A stretch of DNA of 64,000 nucleotides from Unio delphinus (taxonomy: Eukaryota > Mollusca > Bivalvia > Unionida > Unionidae). Position 1 is the stretch's first letter. Each line of letters begins with the position of its first letter. Both the position numbers and the translations under genes were made by a program. The stretch spans positions 6,786,001-6,850,000 of the forward strand of contig JAQISU010000097.1 in NCBI GenBank assembly GCA_029339505.1, in the 5' to 3' direction. Below, piece after piece: positions 12,601-25,224 of the stretch. The notes under the pieces are model-generated. The model made no database searches and was not told the DNA's origin. It saw only the letters and a list, made by a program, of their open reading frames with translations.

Positions 12601-13563
12601 GTTACTCTTGTTCATTCTTCTTACTTTTCTTCAAATTAGATATTACGGCCCTTACAAAGTTAAGAAGAAAATGAATTAGTTAAATTATAGTATTAGTGCT
12701 CCTGGGATCTAAATTAATTAAAGGAGTACCAGTGTATTGAAAGAGATAGCCATGTTAAATATGTAATTAATTTAGTTGTACCAGTCCTACTTAGTGAAGG
12801 AATATCATCAGGATTTGACTGATATTGGAGCGACGAATTGTTGGAATTCAAAAACTATGAAAAAATCTAGACCAGAAACTTTCACATTTGCAAGTGCAAG
12901 GAAGAAATGAACTGAAAGTTGTTATTATATGAGCACCTATGTCCAGATATTCTTACAAGGACAAACAAAATTTTCATGACATTGAGATTAAGAATTCCAT
13001 GCAGGATGAGTCCACTCAAACAGGAATACTTGAAAAAGGAAATTCAGTATTTGCTGAAGAATGATTTTATCAAGCCCAGTAAAAGTGATTGGAGTTCACT
13101 ATGCATACTTGTTCCTAAACCAGATAAAGACTCTCCGTATGTGCACTGATTGATTATAGGAAGGTGAACAGAGTGACAAAAACAGATTCATTCCCATTAA
13201 CAAGAATTGACTATTCTATTGATAAAATTGGGAATGCCAAGTACGTCACCAAATTCTGACCTTCTGAAAGGATTTTGGCAGATTCCACTATGGAAAGAGC
13301 AAAGGAAAACTCAACATTGCGACTCCAAAAGGACTCTACCAATATAAAGTCCATTTCAACGTCTCACAAAAATGATTATCTCTGGTCTAGAGATTTGTGA
13401 CGTCATCATCTACAACGACACCTGGAGAGAACATCTAGCAACAATTAGAAAATTCTTTGACAGACTCTCTAATACGTGTCTGACTGTTAATTTATTTAAA
13501 AGTGAGTTCTGCCTTGCTAGAGTGTTTTTTTTTAGGACATTTAGTGGGACATGGACAAGTTAA
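9643..13563 (+). pseudogene. Internal region, copy 2 (gag-PR-IN-RT remnants)
   Basis: Same frames as copy 1, shifted by 5,026 bp: Gag N-terminus 9,643-9,951, coiled coil 9,990-10,334, capsid-protease-integrase zinc frame 10,340-12,508, and RT remnants 12,919-13,149 and 13,372-13,563. The translated proteins show no difference from copy 1, including the same GA-repeat break, the same stop inside integrase and the same loss of the RT catalytic box. Confidence 0.88.
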
Positions 13564-13718
13564 AAGTTTAAGGCTATTTCTTGATAATATAATTGTAGAC
13601 ATTCTTTCCCGTGTATAATTCATTATATTGTGTAATTTTTAATTTCAGATGTAAATTGGTTTGTGATAAAAAGAAAGTTTTATCATATAAACCTTTCTTT
13701 TTATTTTATGGGGGAAGG

Positions 13719-14530
13719 TGTTACGGCTATTGGATTTAATTTTATTTATTTTTAATTATTAAATCCAAATTTGTCATTTAGGGTTTATTATTCATTAAAT
13801 GGGAAATTTTTCTAGAAAATTCAGTTGACCTGGACTTTACTGTAAACAAGTTTTGACCTTGGCTTACAGTGGTCTAGTTCCTAATCTTGCTTTGGACATT
13901 GTCAACAGATCTTCAATTCTATTGGCTAATTTTAAGAATAACTTTTACTTTTAGATATTGGGGATGGTTTTTTCTTCTGGATCATTCTGTTATTACGTGA
14001 CTAGGTGAAGGTAAACACTTCCTCTGACCTTCTATCAATTTCTAGAAAAGTGCGTGATCACTTGTTTATTTCAGAAGAACAAACATATAAAGCTGTGTTT
14101 TAGAAGCTAACTTTAGTAGATGTTTGGGCTTATGTTGTGTATTTTCATGTTTGAGTGTTCTGGACTTTATGTCAATTCGTTGGAAAAGAAGAATTATTCT
14201 AATTATCTGGAAAAGGACATATGTTTCATAATTTCATTTGGATGATTTAAAAACAAGAACTGCACCACGTGACATTGTCAGCCATTTTGGATTATTACAT
14301 CGTCAAGATTCGAACCTGGAACTATCAGAACATTTATTGATCAGGACTTGAAATTCCATTAGTGGATTATTTTGTGAATTCTATATTTGTTGGATTTGAT
14401 TCTCTAAAACCGTAAGTTTATTTATTTTATGAAAGTAATTGTACTTAATAAATTCATTGTTAAAGTTTTACAAGCTTGTTAGTTTTCACTCTTTCTGTGT
14501 TGCTGCTTATTCGAGCCTAAGCAGGTAACA
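13719..14530 (+). repeat. LTR 3 (chimeric inner LTR)
   Basis: 812 bp with the same left-half LTR 4-type and right-half LTR 1-type pattern as LTR 2. I saw no difference from LTR 2. Confidence 0.92.
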
Positions 14531-14668
14531 TAGAATTGGTGGCTATCGTCTGGGATTGAGATTGAGATTGAGATTGAGATTTGAGATAAATTTGAATTTA
14601 AATTTAAATTTCCCCTAGTTTTTGAAAAAAATTTAAATCTTTAGTGAGACTAACACGCTTGTATCAAA

Positions 14669-17600
14669 ATGACATCTAAGGTAGAAATATTTCTTTCTAA
14701 TCCTACCCAGGAGCAATTAGATCTTTTCAAAAAAGACGAGTTGGTTCAACTTGCCAGGAAATACGATCTTTCCGAAGTGAAGGCTTCTTTAACGAAACAA
14801 GATATCAAAAAGATTTTGGTCCAATATTTGGTAGAACAGGATGTTTTGGAACAAAGTGCTTTGATTCCAGTCAGTAAGTCCGCACCAGACTCTGACATTA
14901 AACTGAAGGAATTAGAATTAAAATTCAAGATGGAATTAGAGTTGAAGAAGCTGGAATTTCAGAGAGAGAGAGAGTGAATTAGAGTTTAAAAAAACTGGAA
15001 TTACAAAAAGAGCAGATGCGGATTGATAGAGAGAGAGAGGAGAAAGAGAAACAAATTGAATTACAAAAAGAGCAAATGCGGATTGAGAGAGAGGAGAAAG
15101 AGAAACAAATTGAATTACAAAAAGAGCAAATGCGGATTGAGAGAGAGGAGAAAGAGAAACAAATTGAATTACAAAAAGAGCAAATGCAGATTGATAGAGA
15201 GAGAGAGGAGAAAGAGAGACAATTACAATCAGAATTAGAGTTTAAGAAGCTGAAATTTCAGGAAAGAGAGAAAGAAAGACAATTACAATTTGATAAAGAG
15301 GAGAGAGAGAGAGACAGAAAAGGGAGAAGGATAAACAATTACAATATGAAATTAGAATAAAAGAAATGGAGCTGGCAAGTGAGAATCACCATCATACTTC
15401 AAATCAAAATTTTGATTTAGCAAGGAATATTAGATTAGTGCCCCCTTTCAAAGAAAAAGAAGTAGATAAATATTTCATTCTTTTTGAAAAAGTTGCAGGA
15501 AATTTAAAGTGGCCAAGAGAGAATTGGACTCAGTTACTACAATGTGTACTTACTGGTAAGGCTAGCGAGATTTACACTTCACTGTCTGTTCATCAAAGTA
15601 GTGACTATGATGTAGTTAAAGAGTGCATTTTAAGAGGTTATGAGTTAGTTCCTGAAGTTTATAGGCAAAAATTTAGAAATTACAGAAAAGAAGCTGGACA
15701 AACTCATGTCGAATTTGCTAGACAAAAAGAGCAGTTGTTTGATAGATGGTGTTTAGCCAAGAAAGTCGAGCAAGATTATCAAAATCTCAAGCAAATTATA
15801 TTAATTGAAGAGTTCAAAAACTGTGTCCATAATGATGTTAAAACTTATCTTGATGAGCATCAGATTGAAACCTTGGAAAATGCTGCTCGAGCTGCTGACG
15901 AATATTCTTTGACACATAAAGTTCCTTTTGTTAACAAGACTTCTACTCAACAATTTTCTGGCAGAAAAGAATTTCCGCCTAATTCAAGCCCTTCTAAAAC
16001 TCAAACTAGCACAACTTTCAAAAATCAGACTTCAGAGAAGTTTGATTCTAGATCCTCGTCTCTTCCGACGTGTAACTTTTGCAAGAAAAAAGGACACGTT
16101 ATTTCTGATTGCTACAAATTGAAAAATAGGCAACAGAATCAAGATAGACCAGTTCCAAATGCTCTTATTTACAAGAGGTCAAAGTCACAGTCATGTATTG
16201 AAAGCAATACATTTGTTGGGTCTAATAAATCCAAGTCTGATCGTGATATGGAGAATTATGAACCATTCATATCGAAGGGTTCTGTATCACTCTTGGGTGA
16301 TTCAGCCAATCCCACCCCTATTAAAATTTTAAGGGACACGGGAGCCTCTCAGAGTCTTTTATTATCAGGTACTTTGCCTTTATCTGAGAAGTCTTCTTCT
16401 AATGAAAGTGTTCTTATTCAGGGGTTAGAGTGCTGCTTTGTTAATGTCCCTCTCCATTGTGTAAATTTGTCATCAGACTTAGTGTCAGGACCTGTGACAA
16501 TCGGAACAGTCTCGATTTTGCCCGTAGAGGGAATAGATTTATTGCTAGGCAACGACTTAGCTGGAGACAAGGTTGTGGTTAATCCACTTGTGACTGACAA
16601 GCCTAATTTGGATCAGAAAGTTGATCAAATTGAAAAAGAAATCCCTGATATATTTCAAGCTTGTACAGTTACTAGAGCTATGGTAAAGAAAGCTCTTGAG
16701 AATGAAGTTGAAAAGGGCAGTATTCCCTTCTTTGACATATGCGTGGGTCAGGCTTATGTTGAAAAAGCCAGTATACCTTCAACTGACGCTTGTAAAGGTC
16801 AGGTTTTTTATGAGGTCACTTTTACTCTTGGTTTAGATCAATCAGAAAGTATTGATCATAGTGATCCTCTTTTGACAACTCATTCTCTTTATTCTAATCA
16901 GGGTGATGATTTTGAGAGTGATGTTACAGAAGGCAGCTTTCCTTCAACTGGCACTTGTATAGGTCAGGTTTTTGATGAGATCACGTTTACTCTTGGTTTA
17001 GATCAATCAGAAGGTATTGATCATAATGATCATCTTTTAATAACTCATTCTCTTAATCAGGGTGATAAACGACAGTCACTTGTCATCGAACAGGAAAAAG
17101 ATCCTGAGATCTCCTGTTTGTTTCAAAAGGTCATAAATGAGGCTGAAGTCACTGAAGTTCCTGTCTGTTATTTTATTAAAAATGGAATTCTTATGAGAAA
17201 ATGGAGACCTCCCGAGGTACCTGCTGGTGATGAATGGTCAGTGAACTATCAAATAGTAGTTCCAAAACTTTACAGACAGGAAATACTTAATCTGGCCCAT
17301 GAAACTCCTTTGGCTGGTCATTTAGGGATTAATAAAATGTATCACAAGATCTTGACTCACTTCTATTGGCCAGAAATCAAAAGTGATGTTGTCAAATACT
17401 GTAGATCTTGTCATGCTTATCAAATGGTAGGAAAACCCAATCAGAAGATACGTAAGGCTCATCTGCAACCTATTCCTACGTTTGATGAAACATTCAGTGA
17501 AATTATGGTAGATTGTGTGGATTCCCTACATTAGACCAAGTCAAGTAATCAATTAAAGTTAAAAATTAAACTATGGTTTAAAAGAATTGAAAGGGAGAGA

Positions 17601-18589
17601 ACTTTTGAGTCTGATAATGGAGTTGTGTTACTCTTGTTCATTCTTCTTACTTTTCTTCAAATTAGATATTACGGCCCTTACAAAGTTAAGAAGAAAATGA
17701 ATTAGTTAAATTATAGTATTAGTGCTCCTGGGATCTAAATTAATTAAAGGAGTACCAGTGTATTGAAAGAGATAGCCATGTTAAATATGTAATTAATTTA
17801 GTTGTACCAGTCCTACTTAGTGAAGGAATATCATCAGGATTTGACTGATATTGGAGCGACGAATTGTTGGAATTCAAAAACTATGAAAAAATCTAGACCA
17901 GAAACTTTCACATTTGCAAGTGCAAGGAAGAAATGAACTGAAAGTTGTTATTATATGAGCACCTATGTCCAGATATTCTTACAAGGACAAACAAAATTTT
18001 CATGACATTGAGATTAAGAATTCCATGCAGGATGAGTCCACTCAAACAGGAATACTTGAAAAAGGAAATTCAGTATTTGCTGAAGAATGATTTTATCAAG
18101 CCCAGTAAAAGTGATTGGAGTTCACTATGCATACTTGTTCCTAAACCAGATAAAGACTCTCCGTATGTGCACTGATTGATTATAGGAAGGTGAACAGAGT
18201 GACAAAAACAGATTCATTCCCATTAACAAGAATTGACTATTCTATTGATAAAATTGGGAATGCCAAGTACGTCACCAAATTCTGACCTTCTGAAAGGATT
18301 TTGGCAGATTCCACTATGGAAAGAGCAAAGGAAAACTCAACATTGCGACTCCAAAAGGACTCTACCAATATAAAGTCCATTTCAACGTCTCACAAAAATG
18401 ATTATCTCTGGTCTAGAGATTTGTGACGTCATCATCTACAACGACACCTGGAGAGAACATCTAGCAACAATTAGAAAATTCTTTGACAGACTCTCTAATA
18501 CGTGTCTGACTGTTAATTTATTTAAAAGTGAGTTCTGCCTTGCTAGAGTGTTTTTTTTTAGGACATTTAGTGGGACATGGACAAGTTAA
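14669..18589 (+). pseudogene. Internal region, copy 3 (gag-PR-IN-RT remnants)
   Basis: Frames at 14,669-14,977, 15,016-15,360, 15,366-17,534, 17,945-18,175 and 18,398-18,589 repeat those of copy 1 exactly at +10,052 bp. Shared lesions mean the array descends from one already defective element. Confidence 0.88.
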
Positions 18590-18744
18590 AAGTTTAAGGC
18601 TATTTCTTGATAATATAATTGTAGACATTCTTTCCCGTGTATAATTCATTATATTGTGTAATTTTTAATTTCAGATGTAAATTGGTTTGTGATAAAAAGA
18701 AAGTTTTATCATATAAACCTTTCTTTTTATTTTATGGGGGAAGG

Positions 18745-19552
18745 TGTTACGGCTATTGGATTTAATTTTATTTATTTTTAATTATTAAATCCAAATTTGT
18801 CATTTAGGGTTTATTATTCATTAAATGGGAAATTTTTCTAGAAAATTCAGTTGACCTGGACTTTACTGTAAACAAGTTTTGACCTTGGCTTACAGTGGTC
18901 TAGTTCCTAATCTTGCTTTGGACATTGTCAACAGATCTTCAATTCTATTGGCTAATTTTAAGAATAACTTTTACTTTTAGATATTGGGGATGGTTTTTTC
19001 TTCTGGATCATTCTGTTATTACGTGACTAGGTGAAGGTAAACACTTCCTCTGACCTTCTATCAATTTCTAGAAAAGTGCGTGATCACTTGTTTATTTCAG
19101 AAGAACAAACATATAAAGCTGTGTTTTAGAAGCTAACTTTAGTAGATGTTTGGGCTTATGTTGTGTATTTTCATGTTTGAGTGTTCTGGACTTTATGTCA
19201 ATTCGTTGGAAAAGAAGAATTATTCTAATTATCTGGAAAAGGACATATGTTTCATAATTTCATTTGGATGATTTAAAAACAAGAACTGCACCACGTGACA
19301 TTGTCAGCCATTTTGGATTATTACATCGTCAAGATTCGAACCTGGAACTATTAGAACATTTATTGATCAGGACTTGAAATTCCATTAGTGGATTATTTTG
19401 TGAATTCTATATTTGTTGGATTTGATTCTCTAAAACCGTAAGTTTATTTATTTTATGAAAATAATTGTACTTAATAAATTCATTGTTAAAGTTTTACAAG
19501 CTTGTTAGTTTTCACTCTTTCTGAGTTGCTGCTTATTCGAGCCTAAGCACGT

Positions 19553-19556
<4 letters not shown>
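18745..19556 (+). repeat. LTR 4 (right outer LTR)
   Basis: 812 bp. In its right half it has private variants: AACTATTAGAAC (19,352), GAAAATAATT, CTGAGTTGCT, AAGCACGTAACA. In its left half it matches LTRs 2 and 3. It is followed directly by an AT tract. Confidence 0.92.

Positions 19557-19626
<70 letters not shown>
19557..19626. repeat. (AT)n microsatellite, right of LTR array
   Basis: About 70 bp of alternating AT starting at the LTR 4 terminus. It is the other half of the insertion target at 3,566-3,665. Confidence 0.95.
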
Positions 19627-19628
<2 letters not shown>

Positions 19629-19795
19629 AGTACGTCAATGTCATATACACTGAGACAAGTAAGTCAATGTCATATGCAATTAGACAAGTAAGTCAATATG
19701 ATATACATTGAGAGAAGTATGTCAATATCATATACACTGAGACAAGTAAGTCAATGTCATATGCAGTTAGACAAGTAAGTCAATGTCATATGCAT
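19626..19795. repeat. Minisatellite, ~29-bp unit (right of LTR array)
   Basis: Continuation of the minisatellite at 3,275-3,560 (unit around GACAAGTAAGTCAATGTCAT), about six copies. Confidence 0.9.
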
Positions 19796-20230
19796 TATAT
19801 GAAAAGTGGTCAATATAATACACACTGTTTGTCAGTGTAATTTTTACATTAGTTTAAGGTCTTCGATTGACTCATATCTTTGAAATCGTTTTTGCAGATG
19901 GAAATTGGTTTGATTCCAATACACACTTTATTTTTGAAAAATCCAAATTTGTAAAGTTGGGTATATATTTTTAAAATGAAACATATTATTGAAAGTTTGT
20001 TTCTAAACACCGCTCTAAAACCCCTCTAAAGCCTCTCCAAAACGTCTGTAAAACTCTTCCAAATATGTCCCAAACCTTTTTTTTAAAAAAAAAAATCCAA
20101 ACTTTCTCTAAACCCCTCTAAAATCTCTGTACGACCTCTCCAAAAATCCTGCTAATCTAACGATAATGAAATTGTTACGCCCATTCAAGTGGGGATTTCT
20201 TTTTCAAGCTGAAAGCTGTGTCTGAAACAA

Positions 20231-20485
20231 AAGACATTTCAATGGATACTTTTTACAACAAAAATGCTACAGATAAAAATGACATTTCAATGGATACATT
20301 TTACAACAAAAATGCTACAGATAAAATGACATTTCAATGGATACTTTTTACAACAAAAATGCTACAGATAAAAATGACATTTCAATGGATACTTTTTACA
20401 ACAAAAATGCTACAGATAAAAATGGCATTTCAATGGATACTTTTTACAACTAAAATGCTACAGATAAAAATGGCATTTCAATATC
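20231..20485. repeat. 48-bp tandem repeat, about 5 copies
   Basis: Units begin GACATTTCAATGGATAC (first at 20,233, next at 20,281) and contain AAAATGCTACAGATAAAA. The 162-codon open frame over it (20,218-20,706) is a by-product of the repeat. The stretch 19,796-20,230 before it is AT-rich with a poly-A/T knot near 20,080 and no gene. Confidence 0.9.
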
Positions 20486-20512
20486 ACACTCCAACCGGTG
20501 TCCCTGTACATA

Positions 20513-20679
20513 CAGTCCCGGATTACTCATTAGGCAGAGTAGGCAACTGCCTATGGGCCCCGCGACTTTTATGGGCCCCATCAGGGGCCCCCAGGGGCCC
20601 CCATGAAATCGTGACCGTGGGTCTGGGGCCCCAAAAGTTTGACTGCCTATGGGCCTCCACGGTGTTTAATCCGGCGCTG
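20513..20679. mobile_element. hAT-type MITE 1
   Basis: Ends are CAGTCCCGGATTA and TAATCCGGCGCTG, an imperfect terminal inverted repeat. Flanks are TGTACATA (20,505-20,512) and AGTACATA (20,680-20,687), a 7/8 match, as expected for a hAT target duplication. The interior is GC-rich with repeated GGGCCCC motifs and has no transposase. Confidence 0.75.
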
Positions 20680-20689
20680 AGTACATACC

Positions 20690-21330
20690 TTGTATTTTTA
20701 TTTTGATGAATGAAAACTAGCATAGTACTAATTAAGTTTGAATACGAAATTTTCAAGCTCTGACATATTTTGTAAAACGTAAACGGTCTCTGTTCCAGTA
20801 AATTAAGTTATAATAATTACGATTTAATAATGCAACAATGGAGTATTCATTGGCAGTTTTTAGTATAATCAATCCCATATGCGACTGAGTTGCTTTTATA
20901 CAAGAATTCGGTTTAGAATGTAGATGACGTAGCTAAAAGACAATGGTATTGATAATATTTATTTCATACAATAAATTTATATATGTGCCTATAACAAGAT
21001 GCATTGAAGATTCAAAGATTTGTTTGCGACGGACATAGTGTTTCTATTACCATCATCATGGAAGAATGTAATAGTGAATGGGCACAAGCAATCTCCGATA
21101 TCAAATCGAAGTGCATTAATGCATCAGACCACGTTTTCAAATAACGAACAGCTCTGCTATCAAGTTACTGAAAACCACCCATACAGTTGCAGTATCAAAC
21201 AAATCAATGTCTTTTTAATGGAAATAAGCTCATTTACTCCCACAGTATATGCGAAATATTGAAACGCCCGTTGGTTTAGACAAGCCTGGTTGGTTGGTGA
21301 ATAATTAATACACCCGCCCAATTCCAGAGA
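20690..21330. other. No gene seen
   Basis: AT-rich unique sequence. An 80-codon open frame at 21,020-21,262 has no recognisable feature. The last 100 bp lead into the possible promoter below. Confidence 0.5.
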
Positions 21331-21332
21331 CT

Positions 21333-21341
21333 ACATAAATG
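21333..21341 (+). promoter_or_regulatory. Possible TATA-like box
   Basis: ACATAAATG lies about 25-30 bp before a plausible start near 21,360-21,365 and about 105 bp before a strong splice donor. The distance suits a core promoter. Inference only. Confidence 0.3.
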
Positions 21342-21361
21342 CTAGGATCGTGCACAGAATC

Positions 21362-21441
21362 TAGCATTCCCTTACAGACGCTGAAGTCAAATCCCAACCC
21401 GACGACAGAGTACGTTGTGTGTGAAAGACAACAATTCTAAG
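21362..21441 (+). other. Candidate non-coding first exon (neuropeptide gene 5' UTR)
   Basis: About 80 bp, less AT-rich than its flanks and without an AUG, ending in a near-consensus donor (TTCTAAG|GTAAGAAG, 21,441/21,442). The next acceptor that opens a coding exon on this strand is CTCCTATTTCAG at 50,203-50,214, directly before the signal-peptide exon. That would make a ~28.8-kb first intron containing the Polinton. Many neuropeptide genes have such an untranslated first exon. The connection is inference; it could also belong to another transcript or be chance. Confidence 0.3.
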
Positions 21442-22001
21442 GTAAGAAGATTAATAAAGATAAGCATTATCGATACCTGCATTAAATTAATAATATAATT
21501 TATTTGAAACAAACAACTTAACCGTCAGTTGTAAAATTTCGGATGAGAAGGTTTTCGTTTAAGTTCAGTGATGTTTATTTAGTTTCTAGACTTGTATTTT
21601 CAAACTTATCTTTTTCACGAGCTAGATTATGTAGATTGTATGCTTGATGCATGTTTAGATTCAATACGCTATCATAATAGCGTAACATAATCCTTTCAAA
21701 TAACATAAATAAATAGAGACGCCATTTTAACTTTACACGTTTCAGGAAGTGCTCTATAACTTAAGATAATAAAAGGAACCTGTTACATTTTGGGAATTCA
21801 CTTTTAAAACGAGTTATATTGGGCTTTAATAATAATTGTTTCAAGAAGTCTATGTTTCTTAAATTTGTAAGGGTTCTCTACTTCGAATCACACATCTGTG
21901 TTCAAACAGTATTTATTTGAGGATGTTTATAAGTTAAGTTAATTTTGAATTAACTCATTCACATACAATCTTTATTGAAATGGTAAAATTTGATTACAAT
22001 A

Positions 22002-22003
<2 letters not shown>

Positions 22004-22093
<90 letters not shown>

Positions 22094-22095
22094 AA
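22004..22095. repeat. (CTGT)n(CTAT)n microsatellite
   Basis: About 90 bp of compound tetranucleotide repeat. The stretch 21,450-22,003 before it is AT-rich with no gene seen. Confidence 0.95.
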
Positions 22096-22483
22096 TAAAG
22101 CCAACCTCAAAATAGGACGCTACATTTCAAGGATGTATAGCTACTATTATTATTAATTTTTAGAGACACAAAAGCAGTTTTCTTTCAATCTACTCCTATT
22201 TATATTAATTTTAGATACACAAAAGCCGTTGTCTTTTTCAGCTATTCCTTTTTATATATGTTTTAGATCCACAAATTGTCCTTACGTTTTCTATACAAAA
22301 TTACTTCAATGTAGAACACATGAAATAACTGACATAAGGGCGTATTTTTCCTGCTATGACTTCCCCAAGCTGATCTATATTATACGAAAATAAAAACATT
22401 TTTGTGTTTACTTCACAAGAATTGTTGATATTAATATGTTTTTTACAAATAAAATTTACATTGTACTTACATGTTACAATGCC

Positions 22484-22485
<2 letters not shown>

Positions 22486-22547
<62 letters not shown>
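22486..22547. repeat. (GT)n(GA)n microsatellite
   Basis: A short GT run followed by about 25 GA units. Apparent reading frames over it are serine/leucine or arginine/glutamate dipeptide artefacts. Confidence 0.95.
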
Positions 22548-22549
<2 letters not shown>

Positions 22550-24420
22550 CAAATTTGTAATAACCTCAAATACGTTCTGTCCAAAATAGTAGTATTATTG
22601 GGGGACCATGCGGCCCCAACTAACAGTAGTGACATCAAATTAACCATGTCCAAAATGGTACTGACCTCAAATACTTCCTTGCCAGACAAAATGTCTGCTA
22701 TATATTACTTTAAAAGTTTGTGATGTTAATCGAAATAGAAATTCTGATCGATATTGTGTTTCTTTCAAACACTGAATCAGCAAAACTAGCTTAATCTTGT
22801 AATGGTGTGGAAATGACATAACTATTACAGGTTGAAAATTAGCATATCCATTTAATAATGAAACCTGTGTCTAGCCTGCGTAACATATTAATAATTTACG
22901 TGAATCTCGATACACACCTTTAGAGTGTCAAACCTGTCTAGGTACAGATGACACAGTAATTCAGACAAAACTAGCGTGGTATCATTCTTACGGAGACTAT
23001 TATTTACAATCGGAACGTGGTCGTGGCTTTTCGATGCTAGTCGAATAACTTCGATTCTCTGATAGAAAAACGTGTAATTGTAGTGACATTTCATTTTCCA
23101 AATTGTTATGTAAAGAACTAAAGAACGGTCTTATAACGGGATGGTTATTGAAAACAACAGTCGACAACGTTTCAACAATCAATGAAATATCTGAACATTT
23201 AATTTTTAATTTTAGTGCTGCAAGTTTGTGATAAAGAAAATAACTGGTTTTAATCCGTTGCTTGCTTGCCTTGCTATTGGTGATGTCAGTCCACTTGTTC
23301 ATTGTGACTATTTTGATATCATTCTACCGTACAAACAACAACGGGCTTGAGGTCATTTCAAAATGGTCAATAATTACATCCGAAATTGGTTTTCGAGCAT
23401 GGTATGGAAAGATCAGAGGAAGTTTTGATTGTAATTTTTTGTGGATACAATCTGCCAGCACATTATACAAAGTTTCAAAATTCATCTATTTTAATATTTA
23501 GTAGACAAACATGAAAAATATAAAGACACTGAGATTGATTTAATGTAAGACGCATTTTCAAGAAAACTTAAGTAGTCATTTCACGTAATTGTTGTCCTGT
23601 CACCCACATATTTTAAATAACAGTATATATATATATATATATATATATATAACACCATCCAGAATAAGTAGTCGTTTCAAAAGAGAAAAAGGCCCAAGGG
23701 CGAAAAATATTACAATGCTTTAAAATCGTAGTTTTTGTGATGAAGGCAAATAAATGTGGCTATTATTATCGAAAGCGTAATTTAAAATCAAAATACTATT
23801 TTATGGAATACATCCATTAATTTAGTGCATGTTCATCACCATTCTGATAAAGCATATATAATAAACTAGGCAAACGTACTTTCTGGCTTTCTCTGTATGC
23901 ATTTGCCTGTCACATTTCAGGAAAGAATCAGAGCACATCCTGTCGCTCTGTTATTACTCCGCCTGACAAAATAATTTGTCACGAAAGCCAGTTAGTGAAT
24001 ATAATCACCGAAAAATGTATAGCAAATGTGACTTTTAAGATCTGTTCTTGAAAAATACAAGCATGTCCAACATTTGCAACACAAAGCATTACCACTTAAA
24101 CGTTTAATGTACCAAATGTCGATTTAATACACGCAATACGGATGCGGTAAAATCAGTACCTTTGAATAAATTTCGGTTGCATAAAGAAATTTCGAAAAAA
24201 AAGCAATCGTGACCAAGTCGTCGGGAAAACTCTCCTTATCGTGATTTGATTATCTGACACTTGAAACTGTCAGGTTAACTGTCCATGAATGCAGGCTAAT
24301 TAGATTGTTATTCGGTACGCCTCGAGACCGATCAGTAGTTGTTATCTTAATACGGCTTCTGTGATGATATTAGAACTCAGCCAATCAACATTCATATGTA
24401 ACATCAAGCTACCAATACTT
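22550..24420. other. No gene seen
   Basis: AT-rich unique sequence with a short (AT)n at 23,622-23,651. Open frames of 68-100 codons (22,888-23,094, 23,000-23,302, 23,262-23,501) lack domains, splice context or codon bias that would support them. Confidence 0.5.
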
Positions 24421-24423
24421 TAC

Positions 24424-24850
24424 TATAGACCCGCCGGCCTTAAACCTATCTGCCCTTTACTAGACACCCGCCGACCTTGAAGCTATCTACCTCTTACTAG
24501 AAACCCGCCGGTCTTGAACCTATCTACCCCTTACTAGAGACCCGCCGGCCTTGAACCTATCTACCCCTTACTAGAGACCCGCCGACCTTGAACCTATCTA
24601 CCCCTTACTAGAGACCCGCCGGTCTTGACCCTATCTACCCCTTACTAGAGACCCGCTGGCCTTGAACCTATCTACCCCTTGCTAGAAACCTGCCGGCCTT
24701 GAACCTATCTACCCTTTACTAGAGACCCGCCGGCCTTGAACCTATCTACCCCTTACTAGAGACCCGCCGGTCTTGAACCTATCTACCCCTTACCAGAGAC
24801 CCGCCGGTCTTGAACCTATCTACCCCTTACTAATGACCGGCCGATCTTCA
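24424..24850. repeat. 37-bp minisatellite beside the Polinton
   Basis: About eleven copies of a 37-bp GC-richer unit (CCCGCCGGCCTTGAACC then TATCTACCCC and TTACTAGAGA). It ends about 30 bp before the left terminus of the Polinton. Confidence 0.93.
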
Positions 24851-24878
24851 ACCTACAAAGAGCAAAAATTAAAGTGTG

Positions 24879-25202
24879 AAGCAGCAGAGAGGGTGAACCC
24901 TACAACGTTTTCAGACAAAATTTTGATTGAAATCCTAAAACGAGCCTTCCTACGATCTCATTTTAACCAAAAAAAATGTCTCAGGGGTGAATCCTACAAC
25001 GTTTTCAGACAAAAAATTGATTGAAATCTTAATGAGCTTTCCCTACGAAATCTCATTTTAACTAAAAAAATGAAAACGGAGATTTTACGAGTTTTTAATC
25101 AATTTTGGTCGCAACTTGTTGTCATCCACCCTCTCTGCTGCTTAGTGATTTCATCACTGGGTTAACAAAAAATAATAAATGATTTTAACCGAATATTTGA
25201 TC
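24879..25202 (+). repeat. Polinton left terminal inverted repeat
   Basis: 324 bp. It starts AAGCAGCAGAGAGGGTG, and an inverted copy of that 17-mer occurs at 25,127-25,143. Inside are two imperfect ~94-bp direct repeats (starting at 24,891 and 24,985; both contain CCTACAACGTTTTCAGAC). The inner 59 bp include a small palindrome (AGTGATTTCATCACT) and end in GATTTTAACCGAATATTTGA, which is the reverse complement of the ATPase 3' end. Confidence 0.93.
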
Positions 25203-25224
25203 CAGTCCTTAGGACGAAAATCAT

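Noticed and set aside
20218..20706. 162-codon frame
   Set aside because: It is a product of the 48-bp tandem repeat fused to the hAT MITE.
23262..23501. 79-codon frame with a hydrophobic N-terminus
   Set aside because: No splice context, no conservation signal visible, and AT-rich low-complexity composition; hydrophobic frames are expected by chance in this DNA.
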